Assembly (NCBI RefSeq): GCF_029946005.1 | Contig: NZ_JAQSDR010000001.1 | Location: forward strand, 1-64,000 | Direction: 5' to 3' | DNA: 64,000 nt | Source of the DNA: Aquabacterium sp. | GTDB taxonomy: Bacteria; Pseudomonadota; Gammaproteobacteria; Burkholderiales; Burkholderiaceae_C | Shown here: in pieces, positions 17,214 through 25,452 of the stretch | How positions within the stretch are numbered: position 1 is the first letter of the stretch | Layout: each line of letters begins with the position of its first letter | Translations under genes and position numbers: made by a program | The notes under the pieces: generated by a model | Told to the model about the DNA's origin: nothing | The model's database searches: none | What the model saw: the letters and a program-made list of their open reading frames with translations, nothing else

Positions 17214-18647
17214 TCAAGCCAGGCGGTCCGAGATGAAGCGGATCAGGCGATGACGCGCGGCCGTGTAAGGCGGGAAGAAAAACCTGATCGAGTTCAGCCA
17301 GCCGCCTTGCAGCACCGAGCGTTCGTGCGAGAACGCCTTGAAGCCATGGTGGCCATGGCAGCTGCCCACGCCCGAGTTGTTGACCCCGCCAAACGGCAGG
17401 CCGGTGTGGGCCACGTGGACGATGCAATGGTTGACGCAGGCACCGCCTGAACTGGTGTGCGCCAGCACGTGGTGCACCCGGGCCTGGTCCTGCGTCCACA
17501 GGTACAGCGCCAGGGGCTTGGGTTGGCGGTTGATCTGCTCAATCACCTGGTCCAGATCGGTGTAGCCGATCACCGGGAAGATGGGGCCGAAGATCTCTTC
17601 CTGCAACAGCGCGGCATCCGGGGGCACGCCCTCGATCAGGGTGGGGGAGACATAGCATTGAGGCACATCGACCTCGCCGCCCGCCAACACGGTGGCGCCC
17701 CGCTGCACGGCGTCGTCCAGCATGGCTTGCAGGCGCTCGGTGTGCCGTGGGTTGACGATGCGGGCCAGGTCGGGGCTGTTCTTCTGCGCCAGCGCGCTGC
17801 TGCCATAGCGGGCCTGCAGCACTTTCTGGCAGGCGGCCAGGAAGCGGGCCTTGACGAACTCGTGCACGTACAGGTGGTCGGGCGCCAGGCAGGTTTGGCC
17901 AGCGTTGATCAGCTTGCCCCACAGGATGGTTTCGGCGGCTTGGTCCACGTTGGCGGTCTCGTCCACGATGGTGGGCGACTTGCCGCCCAGCTCCAGGGTG
18001 ATGCTGCTCAGGTGCTTGGCCGCCGCAGCCATCACCAGCTTGCCAACAGCGGGTGAGCCGGTGAAGAAGATGTGGTCGAACGGTTTGTCGAGCAAGGCCT
18101 GCGCGGTGGGCAGGCTGCCCTCGAACACCGCCACCTCGTCCAGCTTGAACACCGTGGCGACGATGCGGGCCAGCACGGCGCTAACCTGTGGCGCCATCTC
18201 GGAGGGTTTGAGGATGACCGTGTTGCCCGCCGCGATGGCCGAGATCAGGGGGCAGATCGACAGGTTGAGCGGGTAGTTCCAGGGGGCAATGATCAGGCAG
18301 CGGCCGCGCGGCTGGTGCTGCACCCAGGCGCGGTTGCCCCAGGTCAGCAGCGTGGGTCTGATCCGCGTGGGCTTCATCCAGGCCTTGAGGTGCCCGATGG
18401 CGTGGCGGACTTCGTCCAGGATGGGGATGATCTCGGAGCCTTCGACCTCGGTTTCTGGCTTGCGAAAATCTTGCTGAAAGGCTTGGTATAGCGCCTGGCG
18501 GTGGGCCAGGATCACCTCGCGCAGCTTGGCCAGGCGGGCGATGCGCTCGGCGGCCGTGGAGGTGCGCCAACGCAGGGCGGTTGAGCCTTGGGCGTCAAAG
18601 ACTTCTTGCATCAGAGCGGGATCGCTCTCGGACATTGCAACGGACAT
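17214..18647 (-). CDS. Aldehyde dehydrogenase (class 3 / coniferyl aldehyde type)
   Basis: The 477-residue enzyme shows the class 3 ALDH layout: A-P-W-N-Y-P-L for NAD binding, F-T-G-S-P-A-V-G-K, the general base in L-E-L-G-G-K-S-P, and the catalytic cysteine in N-A-G-Q-T-C-L-A-P-D. It oxidises aldehydes to acids with NAD(P). The class includes coniferyl aldehyde dehydrogenases and fatty aldehyde dehydrogenases. A hydrophobic C-terminal segment and the divergent acyl-CoA synthetase suggest long-chain aldehydes, since aldehyde to acid to acyl-CoA would be a natural sequence. Confidence 0.88.
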   Translation of the reverse strand: MSVAMSESDPALMQEVFDAQGSTALRWRTSTAAERIARLAKLREVILAHRQALYQAFQQDFRKPETEVEGSEIIPILDEVRHAIGHLKAWMKPTRIRPTLLTWGNRAWVQHQPRGRCLIIAPWNYPLNLSICPLISAIAAGNTVILKPSEMAPQVSAVLARIVATVFKLDEVAVFEGSLPTAQALLDKPFDHIFFTGSPAVGKLVMAAAAKHLSSITLELGGKSPTIVDETANVDQAAETILWGKLINAGQTCLAPDHLYVHEFVKARFLAACQKVLQARYGSSALAQKNSPDLARIVNPRHTERLQAMLDDAVQRGATVLAGGEVDVPQCYVSPTLIEGVPPDAALLQEEIFGPIFPVIGYTDLDQVIEQINRQPKPLALYLWTQDQARVHHVLAHTSSGGACVNHCIVHVAHTGLPFGGVNNSGVGSCHGHHGFKAFSHERSVLQGGWLNSIRFFFPPYTAARHRLIRFISDRLA

Positions 18648-18729
18648 GGGTGGACGCTCCTCCAGCTTGGCGCACTGTATCGATCAGCGGTGACGAGACC
18701 TATAAGCGTTTTACCCAATAGGTAGTTGA

Positions 18730-18758
18730 TTGACGTTAACGTCATCGCAGCCTAGCAT
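18730..18758 (+). promoter_or_regulatory. Promoter with 14-bp palindromic operator before the acyl-CoA synthetase
   Basis: TTGACG (18730-18735), a 17-bp spacer and TAGCAT (18753-18758) make a plausible sigma-70 promoter. The perfect palindrome TGACGTTAACGTCA (18731-18744) covers the -35 element. ACGT-centred palindromes like this are bound by LiuR-like MerR regulators and similar controllers of acyl-CoA metabolism; the regulator is not in the window. The predicted start point falls at about the A of the ATG at 18765, so the transcript may be leaderless. Confidence 0.5.
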
Positions 18759-18764
18759 GGGGCC

Positions 18765-20561
18765 ATGCAAAACTTCGTTTCCACGCCTGCTCGCTTTGTG
18801 CAGACGGCCTTGCGCCACGCTGACCAGCCCGCCTACTTCGTGCGCGAGGCCGAGGGCTGGAAGTCGACCACGTGGAACGACTACGCCGATCTGGTGGATG
18901 CCGCCGCGCGCGCCCTGCTGGCTTTGGGCGTGAACCCCGGCGACGTGGTGTGCGTGCTGGGCTTCAACCGCCCCGAGTGGGTCATCATGGACATGGCGGC
19001 CATGATGATCGGCGCCGTGCCCGCCGGCATCTACTGGACCAGCCCGCCCAACGAGATCGAGTACGTGCTCAACCACTCACGCAGCCCGGTGCTGCTGGTG
19101 GACAGCGATGAACGGCACCAGCAGGTGATGGCCTTGCGCGCTCAGTTGCCGCACCTGCGCCAGGTCATCCGGATGAAGGGGGCGACCGCCCTGGGCGATG
19201 CCATGTCATGGGACGCTTTCATGGCGCTGGGCGAGAGCCGTCTGCAGACCTTGGTAGAGCGCCGCCTGCATGAACTGCAACCCGGCGATCCGGGCACTTA
19301 CATCTACACCTCGGGCACCACCGGGCCGGCCAAGGCGGTGGTGCTGTCGCATGCCAACCTGGCCTGGAGCGCCACGGCGCTGGGCCAGTCGCTCACGGCC
19401 ACCGCGCAAGAGCGGGTCATCTCCTACCTGCCGCTGGCCCACGTGGCCGAGCAGATGGTGAGCATCCACACGCCAGCGCTGGTGGGCTTTCCCATTTACT
19501 TTGCGCGCAGCCTGGACGAGTTGGGCGAGCACCTCAAAGAGGTTCGCCCGACCATCTTCTTTGGCGTGCCTCGTGTGTGGGAGAAGATGCACGCGGGCAT
19601 CTCGGCCAAGCTGGCGGCGGCCACGGGCGTGAAGAAACACCTGGCGGCCTGGGCCTTGCGCGTGGGCCAGCAATGGCATGGCGCGATCCTGGATGGGCGT
19701 CAGCCCGGGGCGTGGTTGAGCTGGCAGAAGCAATGGGCGGGAAAGCTGATCCACCAGAAAGTGAAAGCGGCCATCGGGCTGGACCAGGCGCACACGCTGT
19801 CGTCCGGGGCGGCGCCCATCGCGGCCGAGAAGCTCCGCTTCATGACGGGGCTTGACCTGGTCATCCGCGAGGTCTACGGCCAGTCAGAAACTTGCGGCGC
19901 CACCAGCCTGAGCACCGATGGCGCCACGCGCATCGGCTCGGTGGGGCGGCCCTTGAAGGGTGTGGACATGCGCATCGCCGACGATGGCGAAATCATGGTG
20001 CGCGGGCCGCACATCTTTCAAGGCTACGCGGGCAGCCCCCAGGCCACGGCCGAGGCCATGGATGGCGACTGGCTGTACAGCGGTGACCTGGGCCACATCG
20101 ATGCTGATGGCTACCTCTACATCACCGGGCGCAAGAAAGATCTGTTGATCACTTCGGGTGGCAAGAACATCTCGCCCGCCAACATCGAGTCCGACCTGAT
20201 GACCGTGCCGCTGGTGGAGCACGCGGTGGTCTGCGGCGATGGGCGTCATTACCTGAGCGCCTTGTTGACCATCAACCAGGACGCCTTGGTGGCCCTGGCC
20301 GCGGCCAATCTGATCAATGGCCCGGACCTGCACCGCCACCCATTCGTGCTTCAGGCCTTGCAACGTGGCATTGACGAGGTCAATGCCAGGCAGGCGCGGG
20401 TGGCGCACATCCGCAAGTTCAGCGTGCTGCCCAGCGCCTTGTCGATCGGGGCGGGTGACTTGACGCCGACCTTGAAGGTCAAGCGCAAGGCCGTGATCGA
20501 ACGCTACCAGCACCTGGTGGATGCCATGTACGAGGAGGACCAGGCCGCGGTGCGGGCTTGA
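18765..20561 (+). CDS. Long-chain fatty acyl-CoA synthetase (AMP-forming)
   Basis: The 598-residue protein is an ANL-superfamily ligase. The P-loop-like motif Y-T-S-G-T-T-G-P-A-K-A-V is near residue 180, the acyl/adenylate motif E-V-Y-G-Q-S-E-T is in the middle, Y-S-G-D-L-G follows, and the hinge-region T-S-G-G-K-N-I-S-P-A-N-I-E is C-terminal. Length and motifs resemble long-chain acyl-CoA synthetases of the FadD15 or eukaryotic ACSBG type rather than E. coli FadD. It activates fatty acids for beta-oxidation or lipid synthesis. The divergent aldehyde dehydrogenase could supply its substrate. Confidence 0.9.
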   Translation: MQNFVSTPARFVQTALRHADQPAYFVREAEGWKSTTWNDYADLVDAAARALLALGVNPGDVVCVLGFNRPEWVIMDMAAMMIGAVPAGIYWTSPPNEIEYVLNHSRSPVLLVDSDERHQQVMALRAQLPHLRQVIRMKGATALGDAMSWDAFMALGESRLQTLVERRLHELQPGDPGTYIYTSGTTGPAKAVVLSHANLAWSATALGQSLTATAQERVISYLPLAHVAEQMVSIHTPALVGFPIYFARSLDELGEHLKEVRPTIFFGVPRVWEKMHAGISAKLAAATGVKKHLAAWALRVGQQWHGAILDGRQPGAWLSWQKQWAGKLIHQKVKAAIGLDQAHTLSSGAAPIAAEKLRFMTGLDLVIREVYGQSETCGATSLSTDGATRIGSVGRPLKGVDMRIADDGEIMVRGPHIFQGYAGSPQATAEAMDGDWLYSGDLGHIDADGYLYITGRKKDLLITSGGKNISPANIESDLMTVPLVEHAVVCGDGRHYLSALLTINQDALVALAAANLINGPDLHRHPFVLQALQRGIDEVNARQARVAHIRKFSVLPSALSIGAGDLTPTLKVKRKAVIERYQHLVDAMYEEDQAAVRA

Positions 20562-20640
20562 GTTGAGCGGCTTGGGCCTTTTTTCGCGTGTCCGATTCTT
20601 GCTTTGACGGAGGAGCCCCTCTTTCCTACCAGGAGTTCCC

Positions 20641-21678
20641 ATGAGACACGGAGACATTGGCAGCAGCAACGACACCGTCGGCGTGGCTGTCGTCAACTAC
20701 AAGATGCCCCGCCTGCACACCAAGGCCGAGGTGCTGGACAACGCTCGCAAGATCGGCGAGATGCTGGTGGGCATGAAGCAGGGCCTGCCCGGCATGGACC
20801 TGGTGGTGTTTCCGGAATACTCAACCCACGGCATCATGTACGACGCCCAGGAGATGTACGACACCGCCTCGACCGTGCCAGGTGAAGAAACCGAGATCTT
20901 CGCCGCCGCCTGTCGCAAGGCCAATGTGTGGGGCGTGTTCTCGCTCACCGGCGAGCGCCACGAAGAGCACCCCAACAAGGCGCCCTACAACACGCTCATC
21001 CTGATGAACAACCAGGGCGAGATCGTCCAGAAGTACCGCAAGATCATGCCGTGGACGCCCATCGAGGGCTGGTACCCGGGCAACTGCACCTACGTGTCGG
21101 ACGGCCCCAAGGGCATGAAGATCAGCCTGATCATCTGCGACGACGGCAACTACCCCGAAATCTGGCGCGACTGCGCCATGCGCGGTGCCGAGTTGATCGT
21201 GCGCTGCCAGGGCTACATGTACCCCGCCAAAGAGCAGCAGATCATGGTGGCCAAGACCATGGCCTGGATGAACAACGTCTACGTGGCCGTGGCCAACGCC
21301 ACCGGCTTTGACGGCGTCTACAGCTACTTCGGGCACTCCGCCTTGGTGGGCTATGACGGCCGCAGCCTGGGCGAATGCGGCACCGAAGAGATGGGCATCC
21401 AGTACGCCGAGATGTCGGTCAGCTCGATCCGCGATGCACGCAAGAACCAGCAATCCAACAACCACCTCTACAAGCTGGTGCACCGTGGCTACACCGGCAA
21501 GATCAACTCGGGCGAAGACGCCAAGGGCGTGGCGGCCTGCCCCTTCGAGTTCTACGGCAAGTGGGTGAACGACCCCGAGGGCACGCGCGAGATGGTCGAG
21601 GCCATCACCCGCTCGACCGCCGGCACGCCCGAGTGCCCCATCGAGGGCATCCCCAACACGCCACCCACGCACCGTTGA
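20641..21678 (+). CDS. amiE: Aliphatic amidase
   Basis: The 345-residue protein matches Pseudomonas AmiE nearly residue for residue at its start (M-R-H-G-D-I, then [18 protein letters not shown]). The nitrilase-superfamily triad is intact: E59 in V-F-P-E-Y, K134 in K-Y-R-K, C166 in I-I-C-D-D. It hydrolyses short aliphatic amides to acid and ammonia as a cytosolic homohexamer. The Pseudomonas partners amiC, amiR and amiS are absent; instead a CbbQ-like ATPase starts 2 nt after the stop. AGGAG at 20631-20635 sets the start. Confidence 0.96.
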   Translation: MRHGDIGSSNDTVGVAVVNYKMPRLHTKAEVLDNARKIGEMLVGMKQGLPGMDLVVFPEYSTHGIMYDAQEMYDTASTVPGEETEIFAAACRKANVWGVFSLTGERHEEHPNKAPYNTLILMNNQGEIVQKYRKIMPWTPIEGWYPGNCTYVSDGPKGMKISLIICDDGNYPEIWRDCAMRGAELIVRCQGYMYPAKEQQIMVAKTMAWMNNVYVAVANATGFDGVYSYFGHSALVGYDGRSLGECGTEEMGIQYAEMSVSSIRDARKNQQSNNHLYKLVHRGYTGKINSGEDAKGVAACPFEFYGKWVNDPEGTREMVEAITRSTAGTPECPIEGIPNTPPTHR

Positions 21679-21680
21679 AG

Positions 21681-22496
21681 ATGGCGCTCGACACCTACCG
21701 CATCCGCGCCGAGCCTTTCTACCAGGCGACGGGCAACGAGGTCGCCCTGTTCGAGCACGCCTGGCGGCACCGCATGCCCTTGCTGCTGAAAGGCCCCACC
21801 GGTTGCGGCAAGACGCGCTTTGTCGAGCACATGGCCTGGAAGCTCGACCGCCCCTTGGTCACGCTGGCCTGCAACGAAGACATGACGGCGTCCGACCTGG
21901 TCGGGCGCTATCTGCTGGATGCCGAAGGCACGACCTGGCACGACGGCCCACTGACCCTGGCCGTGCGCCATGGCGGCATCTGCTACCTCGATGAGGTGGT
22001 GGAAGCCCGCCAGGACACCACCGTGGTGATCCACCCGCTCACCGACGCGCGCCGCATGCTGCCGCTGGACAAGAAAGGCGAGGTGGTCCACGCCCACCCC
22101 GATTTTCAGCTGATCGTGTCCTACAACCCCGGCTACCAAAGCCGCTCCAAGGACATGAAGGCCTCGACCCGCCAGCGCTTCGCGGCACTGGAGTTTGACT
22201 ACCCACCGCTGGCGGTTGAGGCGGGCATCGTGGCGCACGAGGCCGGCATCGCCTTGGACATCGCCACCAAGCTGGTGCGCATCGCCCACCAGTCGCGCGC
22301 CTTGAAGGGACGGGGGCTGGATGAAGGCATGTCGACCCGCATGCTGATCTACGCGGGTCTGCTACTCAGCTCGGGCTTGAACGCGCGTGAAAGCTGTGAC
22401 ATGGCCCTGACCCATGCCCTGACCGATGACCCCGACATGACCCGCACGCTGCGTGATTTTGTGGACGCGCAGTTTGCGAAGGAGCCGGGTGCATGA
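21681..22496 (+). CDS. CbbQ/NirQ/NorQ-type MoxR AAA+ ATPase
   Basis: The 271-residue AAA+ protein has Walker A G-P-T-G-C-G-K-T at residues 38-45, Walker B I-C-Y-L-D-E-V near residue 100, and the CbbQ_C region at the end. Family members work with a VWA-domain partner to remodel or activate an enzyme, such as Rubisco (CbbQ-CbbO) or nitric oxide reductase (NorQ-NorD). Here the partner follows with a 4-nt overlap and the likely client encoded in the operon is AmiE. The ATG is 2 nt after the amiE stop, so the three genes are one unit. Confidence 0.88.
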   Translation: MALDTYRIRAEPFYQATGNEVALFEHAWRHRMPLLLKGPTGCGKTRFVEHMAWKLDRPLVTLACNEDMTASDLVGRYLLDAEGTTWHDGPLTLAVRHGGICYLDEVVEARQDTTVVIHPLTDARRMLPLDKKGEVVHAHPDFQLIVSYNPGYQSRSKDMKASTRQRFAALEFDYPPLAVEAGIVAHEAGIALDIATKLVRIAHQSRALKGRGLDEGMSTRMLIYAGLLLSSGLNARESCDMALTHALTDDPDMTRTLRDFVDAQFAKEPGA

Positions 22497-24181
22497 ATGC
22501 TGCCCCGGCCTCGGTGAAAGACCACGGCGGGTTGCCAGGCGCCTGGTCGGCCCTGCGCTGGCTGGCACGCGGCCTGCTGGGCCGTGACCTTGCACTGCAA
22601 GGGGGCGGATCATCGGCCCCGGAGGGCCTGCCTTCGCGCCCCGTGCTGACGCCCACCCACCTCTTGCTGCCTGACGAGATGGCTGTGCTGGGGGGACTGG
22701 ACCACCACCAGTTGGGCCGAGCCGCCATCGCACACGCCGTGGCCCACTTGAAGTATTCGGTGCCCTCAGTGCCCTCCGCCGGCCTCAAGCCCATGTCCGT
22801 GGCCCTGATTTCGGCCCTGGAGGACGCGCGCGTCGAGCGCCTGCTGCTGCGCGAGCACCCCGGCATGCGTGATTGGTTTCTGACGCCCTTGCGCCTGGCT
22901 GTTCAGCCCGAAGGCGTGGGCTTTGCCGCGTTGATCTCCCGCCTGGATCTGGCGTTGATGGACCCGGCCTATCGGGACGATCACCCGTGGGTCCACAAGG
23001 CCAGAGCCCTGTTCGAAGCGCAAGCGGCAAACCTGCATGACCGCGACGGCTTCCGGCGGATCGCCTTGAACTTGGTGCACGACCTGGGCCAGACACGCGT
23101 GGCCTTCAGGCCCGGCCAGTACCAGGTCTCGGCGCCATACCGAGACGACCACACCTTCCTCTGGCATCACGAGGTCTCGTCAGCCGACCCGCCGCCCGAA
23201 CTCGATTTGCACGTCCCGCAGCAACGCCAGCCCCAGGCCCTGGCGCTGGACCAAACTGCGGACGGCGACATGCCGGAGGTGCTCGCCGAAGAGGTGGCGC
23301 TGAGCCAGCACCTTTACCCGGAATGGGACCACCGCCTGTCGCTGCTGCGCCAGGATTGGTGCACCGTGATCGAGAAGCTGCCGCCTTGGCGGCATGCACC
23401 CAAACTGGTGCAACCGGTCTCTTTTGCACCCATGGCCCTGAAGCGTTCGTTGCACTGGAATGGCGGGCGCCGCCTCCGGCGTCAAACCGCAGGTGATGAA
23501 CTCGACCTCAACGCGGTGGTGGAGTTCATGGTGGCGCACCGTTCCCGACGCTCCGCTGAATCACGTTTTTTCACACGCCGGGCCGCGGCCGACACCCCGG
23601 CCAGCATCCTGGTCTTGCTGGATTTGTCCGAGTCCACGAACGATCGCCTGGGCGATGGCGCCCAGTCCTTCCTCGACCTGGAGAAGCGCGCCGCCCTGAT
23701 GCTGGCGGGCGCGGTGCACGCCGGTGGAGACCGCATCGCCGTGCATGGCTTCTCGTCCGACACCCGTTCGCAGGTCAGCTACTACCGCCTGATCGATTTC
23801 GGCGCGCCCATCGATGGGGCCGCACGCGCGGTGCTGTCATCCGCGCCGGGGCGCCATTCCACCCGTTTGGGTGCGGCCTTGCGCCACGCCACCGCCAGTC
23901 TGGTCGAAGAATCGAACGACTTGAAAGCCATCCTGGTGCTGACCGATGGTGCGCCCTCCGACATCGACGTTCACACGCCGCACCACCTGGTGGAAGACGC
24001 GCGCCACGCCATCCACGCGGCGCGCTCTGCCGGTGTGCAAGTGCACGGCCTGGTCGTCGATCGGCACGCCGATACCTATGCGCGCCGCATCTTTGGCTGG
24101 CGCCATTTCCACATCGTGGAGAACGCCTTGAGCTTGCCGACGCGGCTGCACGGTCTGTACCGCTGGCTCACCGCCGCCTGA
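22493..24181 (+). CDS. CbbO/NorD-like von Willebrand factor A protein
   Basis: The 562-residue protein has a C-terminal VWA domain with a complete MIDAS: D-L-S-E-S at about residues 377-381, a threonine in R-H-S-T-R-L-G, and the aspartate in L-T-D-G-A. The N-terminal half is a divergent helical region as in NorD/CbbO. It should form a complex with the preceding AAA+ ATPase and dock on the client protein through the metal site. It is shorter than many CbbO proteins (about 780 residues). It ends 95 bp before the riboswitch region. Confidence 0.85.
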   Translation: MNAAPASVKDHGGLPGAWSALRWLARGLLGRDLALQGGGSSAPEGLPSRPVLTPTHLLLPDEMAVLGGLDHHQLGRAAIAHAVAHLKYSVPSVPSAGLKPMSVALISALEDARVERLLLREHPGMRDWFLTPLRLAVQPEGVGFAALISRLDLALMDPAYRDDHPWVHKARALFEAQAANLHDRDGFRRIALNLVHDLGQTRVAFRPGQYQVSAPYRDDHTFLWHHEVSSADPPPELDLHVPQQRQPQALALDQTADGDMPEVLAEEVALSQHLYPEWDHRLSLLRQDWCTVIEKLPPWRHAPKLVQPVSFAPMALKRSLHWNGGRRLRRQTAGDELDLNAVVEFMVAHRSRRSAESRFFTRRAAADTPASILVLLDLSESTNDRLGDGAQSFLDLEKRAALMLAGAVHAGGDRIAVHGFSSDTRSQVSYYRLIDFGAPIDGAARAVLSSAPGRHSTRLGAALRHATASLVEESNDLKAILVLTDGAPSDIDVHTPHHLVEDARHAIHAARSAGVQVHGLVVDRHADTYARRIFGWRHFHIVENALSLPTRLHGLYRWLTAA

Positions 24182-24276
24182 GCCGAAACCTCGATGCGCT
24201 GGCACACCTATTGCATAAACACGGATGCAGGTGGAGCGATTTTGGTGCATCTTCAAAACATGCGCGGATCATCTAC

Positions 24277-24427
24277 TGAGGGGCACTAGGGTTCCGATCG
24301 ATGGTTGACTGCCAAGCCATCTTTGTCTGGTCCAAGAGTGCCCCGGCCTCGCAAGGGGCTCCACGGAGGGACAAAAGCCCGGGAGAGCGACGATCCACAT
24401 CGTCTCGCCCCTGCGCTTGTCCCCTCA
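24277..24427 (+). promoter_or_regulatory. ykkC-class riboswitch, guanidine-I type
   Basis: The hallmark blocks of the ykkC aptamer are present in order: CTAGGGTTCCG (24286-24296), CTGGTCCAAGAG (24327-24338), ACGG (24363-24366) and GGGACAAAAGCCCGGGAGA (24368-24386). P1 may be AGGGGC (24279-24284) with GCCCCT (24407-24412), closed around a GACGAT/ATCGTC hairpin. An alternative pairing joins TGAGGGG (24277-24283) to CCCCTCA (24421-24427), directly before the AGGAG ribosome-binding site at 24430-24434. No T-run follows, so control is probably translational. Guanidine is the likely ligand; ppGpp, PRPP and NDP variants of the class cannot be strictly excluded by eye. Confidence 0.85.
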
Positions 24428-24440
24428 ATAGGAGCTTCCA

Positions 24441-25436
24441 ATGGCATTTCCCCGTCTTCGCGTTCTCCAAGCCGCCACTGCACTGGCCTTGTCCCTGGCC
24501 ACTGGCGCGTCCATGGCCGCCACGTCCCTGAAAATCGGCACCGTCGTGTGGATCGGCTACGGGCCCTTCTACGTGGCCGAAGCGCTGGACCTCTTCAAGA
24601 AATACAACCTCAAGGTCTCGCTGCAGATCTTCAGTGACCCCGCCCTGATCCCCTCGGCCATCACCAGTGGCGCGGTCGATGGCGGCATGCTCACGTATGA
24701 CCAGGTCATCGGCCAGGTTGCTGCAGGCCGCATGCAGAAGGTCGTGATGCCCATCGACTACTCCAACGGCGGTGACGCCATTGTGGCCACCAAGGCCATC
24801 ACCAAGGTGAGCGAGTTCAAGGGCAAGAAGATCGGCTTCAACCCGTTGTCGCCCTCCGACTTCCTGCTGTCCTATGCCTTGAAGGTCAACAAGCTCACCG
24901 ACAAGGACATCACCGCCGTCAGCATGACGCCAGAGACCGTGCCCGCCGGCATGGCCTCGGGCCAGTTGCCCATTGGCGTCACCTACGAGCCCAGCCTGTC
25001 GCAGATCCTGAGCCAGGGTGGCGGCAAGAAATTCCACGTGGTGTTCTCGTCCAAGGATGCACCGGGCCTGATCGCCGACGTGCTGGTGTTTGACGAGAAG
25101 AAAATCGCGTCCATGCCCACCGAAATCTCGGGCGTCATCAAGGGCTACCTGGACGGCATGGCTTACATGAAGGCCAAGCCCGACGAGGCCGCTGCCATCA
25201 TCGGCAAGGCCATGGGCGTGTCGGCCAAAGAGGTCAAAGAGCAGCTCACCGGCGTGCACAACATCGCGCTCAGTGAGATGCCCAAGGCCTTTGCCAAGGG
25301 CAAGGAAACCACGTCTTACTTCGCCAGCGGCGAGATCATTGGCACGCTGCTCAAGGCCAAGGGCCAGATCACCACGGTTCCGCCCACCGAGTCCACCTTC
25401 GATGCGCAGTTCGTCAACGCCTTGATCAAGAAGTAA
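24441..25436 (+). CDS. NMT1/SsuA-type ABC transporter substrate-binding protein
   Basis: The 331-residue protein has a signal peptide (cleavage near A-S-M-A-A). Its mature part is of the NMT1/THI5-SsuA-TauA class, starting L-K-I-G-T-V-V-W-I-G-Y-G-P-F-Y-V-A-E-A. Relatives bind sulfonates, nitrate, pyrimidines or guanidine-linked compounds for ABC import. It is the first gene behind the riboswitch, yet the operon encodes no permease or ATPase. It must use a transporter encoded elsewhere, act as a periplasmic sensor, or be an orphan. The ATG at 24441 has AGGAG at 24430-24434. Confidence 0.88.
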   Translation: MAFPRLRVLQAATALALSLATGASMAATSLKIGTVVWIGYGPFYVAEALDLFKKYNLKVSLQIFSDPALIPSAITSGAVDGGMLTYDQVIGQVAAGRMQKVVMPIDYSNGGDAIVATKAITKVSEFKGKKIGFNPLSPSDFLLSYALKVNKLTDKDITAVSMTPETVPAGMASGQLPIGVTYEPSLSQILSQGGGKKFHVVFSSKDAPGLIADVLVFDEKKIASMPTEISGVIKGYLDGMAYMKAKPDEAAAIIGKAMGVSAKEVKEQLTGVHNIALSEMPKAFAKGKETTSYFASGEIIGTLLKAKGQITTVPPTESTFDAQFVNALIKK

Positions 25437-25452
25437 CGCTGCAGGGGGCCCC

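Noticed and set aside
20562-20595. T-run after the acyl-CoA synthetase as a terminator
   Set aside because: Only a 3-bp GGC/GCC stem precedes it, too weak to call.
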